NCBI GenBank assembly: GCA_044227095.1 | Contig: JBGAFV010000001.1 | Span: forward strand, 3,782,001-3,846,000 | DNA length: 64,000 nucleotides | Direction of reading: 5' to 3' | Source of the DNA: JACMLD01 sp044227095 | GTDB taxonomy: Bacteria; Bacteroidota; Bacteroidia; Chitinophagales; Chitinophagaceae | Shown here: positions 60,316 through 64,000 of the stretch, piece by piece | How positions within the stretch are numbered: the first letter of the stretch is position 1 | How the letters are laid out: each line of letters begins with the position of its first letter | Made by a program: the position numbers and the translations under genes | Notes under the pieces: model-generated | Seen by the model: the letters and a program-made list of their open reading frames with translations, nothing else | Told to the model about the DNA's origin: nothing | The model's database searches: none

Positions 60316-61425
60316 CTACTTCAACTTCTCAATAGACTTATACAATTCCCTGAAGCAATACCATTCTGTTTTTGTACCACGCACAGAATCTATTTTGTTT
60401 TCGTAAAAGCCTTTAAGAAAATTGCTGTTGCCTGTCCATACGGTTTGCATCATACCCATAAAACGAGGTTTCATTTCTGTGGTAGATTCATTTCTGAAAG
60501 CAACTATATCTTGCAGTTGTTTATTGGCCACATCAGCATTTCTCCACGGGCAGGTAATTACTTTAAAACCTTTCATGGCAAAGTATACAGCCGTTTTATC
60601 TGCACGTTCATAATGCCAGTCGCAAATCACTACATCTTTCGGTATCATATCAACTGCTTTCCAGGTATCGTTTTTACTGGCTTCCCACATACCTAATCCG
60701 CTGGAGTGTCCGTCAATCAATCTGTCGCCCCAAATCCATAATTCTCTTTTTGATTGTGCAAGATGGTTTCTTAAAAGTGTTATTTCATCTGCATATAAAA
60801 CGGCTTTGTCTTTTCCTTTGCAACGAGGGCATTTGGTATCGCCAATATAAAAGACTTCGTCCATGCCTGCATGAAATGCATCGGTTTCAAAAGCAGTGCA
60901 GATTTCATCTATTAAAGCAAATACCACATCATGTACGCCCGGGTGCAAAGGGCAGTAGCTTTTGCAATAAAGGCTGTCTGCATTAGGCCATTCATATTTT
61001 ACAGGCATGGTTACAGCAGGTGTTTCATCAAACTCAGGATATTTTTTTAAGAGGTTGTATGTTTTATTTGCCCATGATTGATGACCGAGCAGGTTAACCT
61101 GCGGAATCACTTTTATATTGTTCGCCTTGCATGCGGTGGTAATTTTTTTTACATCTTCTTTACTAAGTGCGATACTATCCCTTAATTCAGGATGACTTGT
61201 ATACTGGTAATTAAAATCTACCCGAAGCACCAATACATTTACGCCACGTGGCGCAAGTTCATTATTGATAAAAGTTACAAACGAATCTACCGTGCGTGGC
61301 AATGGCGCTACAATGCAAAATCCTTTTACGGGTATTGTTGTATCTGCATATTTTACTGGCTGACTGGTTTTGCAGGAAATGATAAGTATTGCAATAAGTG
61401 CAGTTAGCAGGAAGTATTTTATCAT
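60316..61425 (-). CDS. GH20-like family lipoprotein
   Basis: 369 residues. The N-terminus ends in LIISCKTS, a lipobox (C18). A TIM-barrel pattern follows: VLVLRVDFNYQYTSHPELRD, VIPQVNLLGHQSWA, then FHAGMDEVFYIGD, where D189-E190 match the catalytic pair of GH20, and LWIWGDRLIDG and later WTGNSNF. It is shorter than true GH20 enzymes and lacks the N-terminal domain. It probably acts on a beta-linked amino sugar at the outer membrane or periplasm, by inference. It lies next to NamZ and near the hexosaminidase. Confidence 0.82.
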   Translation of the reverse strand: MIKYFLLTALIAILIISCKTSQPVKYADTTIPVKGFCIVAPLPRTVDSFVTFINNELAPRGVNVLVLRVDFNYQYTSHPELRDSIALSKEDVKKITTACKANNIKVIPQVNLLGHQSWANKTYNLLKKYPEFDETPAVTMPVKYEWPNADSLYCKSYCPLHPGVHDVVFALIDEICTAFETDAFHAGMDEVFYIGDTKCPRCKGKDKAVLYADEITLLRNHLAQSKRELWIWGDRLIDGHSSGLGMWEASKNDTWKAVDMIPKDVVICDWHYERADKTAVYFAMKGFKVITCPWRNADVANKQLQDIVAFRNESTTEMKPRFMGMMQTVWTGNSNFLKGFYENKIDSVRGTKTEWYCFRELYKSIEKLK

Positions 61426-61447
61426 AATGGCAATTTTTCAACTTTTA

Positions 61448-62695
61448 TTATGGGTAGAGCAAATATTTTTTGCGCATGGCTTTGTATTGAGATAAGCCCG
61501 GTTCCCAGCTTTTGCGGATTTCTTCTTCAGATTTTCCTGCTATAATCTGTTCTTTAAATTGTGCATTACCGGCAAGTTTGTTAATGTTGCCCATCTCCTT
61601 GCTTTGGGTATAATCAAAAAATTTCTCTTTATCGGGAAAGGCTTTGTACAATTCCATCATCCATTTAATGTTAAGTTTTTTTTCTTTTAGCAATATGCTG
61701 ATATCATACTTTCTTAAGTCTAGCCCGTAACAAACCTGGTTCATGTAAAGCGGTGTTTCGCTCATGCCTTTAATACTTACAGGAGTAAAAGAAAAATCGT
61801 ATTTGCCTTTTAGATTGGGACTACCCAGTACTGTAAACGGAAAATAAGTACCACGGCCATGGTTAAGTGCAGTTCCTTCAAAGAGACAGGTAGAAGGGTA
61901 AAGCATTATCGATTGCTGCGTATTTAAGTTAGGCGATGGTTTTACCGGCAATTCATAATACATACTATGATTATAATTAGCAACCGGAATAATTTTTAGT
62001 TTGCATTTTACTTTATTGGACAGCCATCCTTCTCCATTGGCCATTTGCGCAAACTCGGCTACGGTTAACCCGTGAGTGATAGGAATTGGAAACATGCCGA
62101 TACCCGATTTATACGTCATATCCAGCACGGGCCCATCAATAAAATAACCATTAGGGTTTGGCCTGTCCAAAATCATCAGCTCTTTATCATTGTCTGCACA
62201 GGCTTCCATAATGCGAGAGAGTACATTAATGTTGGTATAAAACCTGCACCCAACATCTTGCACATCATAAATCATAATGTCTATGTTCGCCAAATCTTCT
62301 TTTGATGGTTTTGATTTTGTACCATACAATGAAATAACAGGAATGCCTGTAGCGCTGTCCGTTTCATCCGCCACTTTTACGCCGGCACTTGCATTGCCGC
62401 GGAAACCATGCTCCGGTCCAAATACTTTTACAATGTTAACGCCAATAGCATGCAGGCTGTCTACCAGGTGTCTTTTACCAATAATAGTTGTGGGGTTTGC
62501 AAGAATGCCCACACGTTTGCCTTTGAGATAAGGAAGATATTTTTGCGTTTGATCTGCACCTGTAACAATATTGTTCTTTGCAGTTTTTGGTTGATTATTG
62601 TCCCTGCTGGCAAAAACATATTTTTTTGTAGGAATAAAAGCTGTAAGGATTGAGAATGAAACGGCAAAAAGGAAAACAACCGGCAGTAACTTCAT
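61448..62695 (-). CDS. namZ: DUF1343/NamZ-type exo-beta-N-acetylmuramidase
   Basis: 415 residues from ATG 62695; a start 12 codons upstream is less signal-like. Signal peptide MKLLPVVFLFAVSFSILTAF. Family motifs: GKRVGILANPTT, FGPEHGFRGNASAG, MIYDVQDVGCRFYTNI, ILDRPNPNGYFIDGPVLD and PSTCLFEGTALNHGRGT, where the conserved acidic and histidine residues lie. NamZ (GH171) removes MurNAc from peptidoglycan fragments. It lies 22 bases upstream of the GH20-like lipoprotein gene on the same strand, forming an amino-sugar release unit. Confidence 0.92.
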   Translation of the reverse strand: MKLLPVVFLFAVSFSILTAFIPTKKYVFASRDNNQPKTAKNNIVTGADQTQKYLPYLKGKRVGILANPTTIIGKRHLVDSLHAIGVNIVKVFGPEHGFRGNASAGVKVADETDSATGIPVISLYGTKSKPSKEDLANIDIMIYDVQDVGCRFYTNINVLSRIMEACADNDKELMILDRPNPNGYFIDGPVLDMTYKSGIGMFPIPITHGLTVAEFAQMANGEGWLSNKVKCKLKIIPVANYNHSMYYELPVKPSPNLNTQQSIMLYPSTCLFEGTALNHGRGTYFPFTVLGSPNLKGKYDFSFTPVSIKGMSETPLYMNQVCYGLDLRKYDISILLKEKKLNIKWMMELYKAFPDKEKFFDYTQSKEMGNINKLAGNAQFKEQIIAGKSEEEIRKSWEPGLSQYKAMRKKYLLYP

Positions 62696-62846
62696 GGTAA
62701 GAATATTTGCCAATAAAGATACGTCCTTCATGAACGGTTAACAAAACAAACCATCAAGTAGTTGCTTAAAAATGAATCAGCCTGCCTATCTTCATCATTA
62801 AATAATTTACGTGTATTATTATACCAAAACATCCATCATTAATTGT

Positions 62847-64000
62847 ATGAAACATTTACCAATTATTGCCTGTTGTTTTTTTGTGTTGATGTCGTGCAAT
62901 AACAATAGCACGCAAACAACATCTTCTGCTGCCAGTAATGATGCAGCATTTGACAGCATTGCCAATGCATACCTGAAAGGTTATTTTGATTGGAGGCCGC
63001 AATCTGCAGTTTCCATCGGTAAACATGAGTATGACGGAAAGGTAACCGATTACAGCAAGGCTTCTCTTGATAGAGAATTAAGCCGTTTAAAAGAATTTGA
63101 TCAAAAATTAACTGCTATTGACAGTGCATCGCTGAGTACAAAGAATTATTACGACTTGCGCATTCTGCAAATGGCCATAAAAAATGAGATTACCAATTTT
63201 GAAGACCTGAAATCTTACAATGCCAACCCGATGATTTATGCTGGCGCCATAGACGTGAACCTTTATCTTAAAAGAAACTATGCGCCATTGGAGGAAAGAC
63301 TGGCCCATATTATAGCGATAGAAAAACAGATACCGGTAGTGTTTGCTGCTGCACGTGAAAATCTTGTTGACAGTATTCCCAAACCATGGATTGAAACTGC
63401 TATTTCTATAAACAGTGGCAACGCAAGTTTTATGAAAGGCGATTTATTGGTGGCTTTAAAAGATATTAAGAACGATACGATGATGGCATCGTTTAAAAAA
63501 ATAAACGATAGTGCTGTTGCTGCCATCAATAGTTTTACCGCCTGGTTGCAGAAAGAGAAGATGCCAAAATCGAATAACCGCTATGCTATAGGTGAAAAGA
63601 ATTACAGAGACATGCTTTTGTACAGTGAAGGTTTGTCTGTATCGCCGGAAAAAATACTGGAGATAGGAATGGCGGAATTGAAAAAGGAGCAGGAACGGTT
63701 TAACAGCGCTGCAAAAATTATCGATCCCACAAAGAAACCGATTGATGTTTTTCGTGAAATGCAAAAGGAACATCCGGTTGCTGACAGTGTAATACCTGTT
63801 GCAAAAAAACATCTTGAAATGATAAGACAATATCTTATTGATAAGAATATTGTTACCATGCCTTCCGAAGTAAGGGTAGAAGTAAAAGAAACGCCACAGT
63901 ATGCAAGGGCAACCAGTACTGCATCAATGGATCAGGCTGGGCCTTTTGAAAAAGCAACTGAATCTTACTATTATATAACACCAGTAGATCCTAAATGGAC
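62847..64000 (+). CDS. DUF885-family lipoprotein, N-terminal part (cut by window edge)
   Basis: About 384 residues are present; the frame is open to the right end. The N-terminus MKHLPIIACCFFVLMSC is a lipobox signal. The mature part (AAFDSIANAYLKGYFDWRPQ, SAVSIGKHEYDGKVTDYS) is helical and matches DUF885, a zinc-metallopeptidase-like family in which a HExxH-type site lies further on. That part is outside the window. It is divergent from namZ. Function unknown. Confidence 0.85.
   Translation, partial: MKHLPIIACCFFVLMSCNNNSTQTTSSAASNDAAFDSIANAYLKGYFDWRPQSAVSIGKHEYDGKVTDYSKASLDRELSRLKEFDQKLTAIDSASLSTKNYYDLRILQMAIKNEITNFEDLKSYNANPMIYAGAIDVNLYLKRNYAPLEERLAHIIAIEKQIPVVFAAARENLVDSIPKPWIETAISINSGNASFMKGDLLVALKDIKNDTMMASFKKINDSAVAAINSFTAWLQKEKMPKSNNRYAIGEKNYRDMLLYSEGLSVSPEKILEIGMAELKKEQERFNSAAKIIDPTKKPIDVFREMQKEHPVADSVIPVAKKHLEMIRQYLIDKNIVTMPSEVRVEVKETPQYARATSTASMDQAGPFEKATESYYYITPVDPKW

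Overview
The window looks like a chromosomal segment of a Bacteroidota bacterium, most likely of the Chitinophagaceae type. The evidence is protein content (LytS/LytTR pair, secreted S10, S41 and DUF885 proteins, Peptidase_Mx-type zinc protease, PorT-like barrel, FHS and SLC45 sugar permeases, CBM20-bearing 4-alpha-glucanotransferase) and promoters of the Bacteroidota type TTTG-N19-TAnnTTTG, the best at 9347-9377. I saw no rRNA, tRNA, CRISPR, transposase, integrase or prophage gene. The genes are ordinary chromosomal ones; the unusual material lies between them.

Layout. 1-5974 (minus): start of an outer-membrane receptor, a LolA-like periplasmic protein, a LytTR regulator and its LytS-type kinase split by a fold-back repeat, and two paralogous secreted proteins. 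6036-10141 (plus): translation block thrS, infC, rpmI, rplT with a 21-bp repeat array and a structured leader ahead of rpmI. 10181-15695 (minus): two lipoproteins, one distantly resembling copper amine oxidase, then a ROK sugar kinase and an FHS sugar permease. 15939-22416 (plus): glgA, glgC, an SLC45-like permease and a secreted neopullulanase-type amylase. 22779-27602 (minus): methyltransferase, YCF48-like propeller, GH3 beta-glucosidase. 27839-33000: arginine-decarboxylase-type enzyme, NTF2-like protein, argS, GtrA-like membrane protein. 33444-42557: dnaK, a MacB/FtsX-type permease, two small genes, malQ. 42560-56624: mostly single genes (proteases, aquaporin, SET protein, lipid kinase, APP1-like phosphatase, RRM protein). 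56710-64000: GH20 hexosaminidase, FKBP isomerase, GH20-like lipoprotein, NamZ-type muramidase and a DUF885 lipoprotein cut by the window end.

Themes. One is alpha-glucan metabolism: an outer amylase, sugar permeases, a sugar kinase, the two committed enzymes of glycogen synthesis, and MalQ for maltodextrin. A second is amino-sugar and cell-wall turnover (57347-62695).

Most striking is the intergenic DNA. At least seven gaps hold perfect inverted pairs of 10-15 bp, 80-375 bp apart. Several of the arms are built from degenerate period-7 words (cores AGTC, GTTC, AGCT). They look like a family of fold-back non-coding elements that share architecture rather than sequence. A separate module of three short-loop hairpins occurs twice. 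Other candidates are mutually exclusive hairpins ahead of rpmI-rplT, an orphan terminator upstream of argS, a structured leader ahead of a 77-residue gene, and a 15-codon ORF with a strong Shine-Dalgarno sequence.
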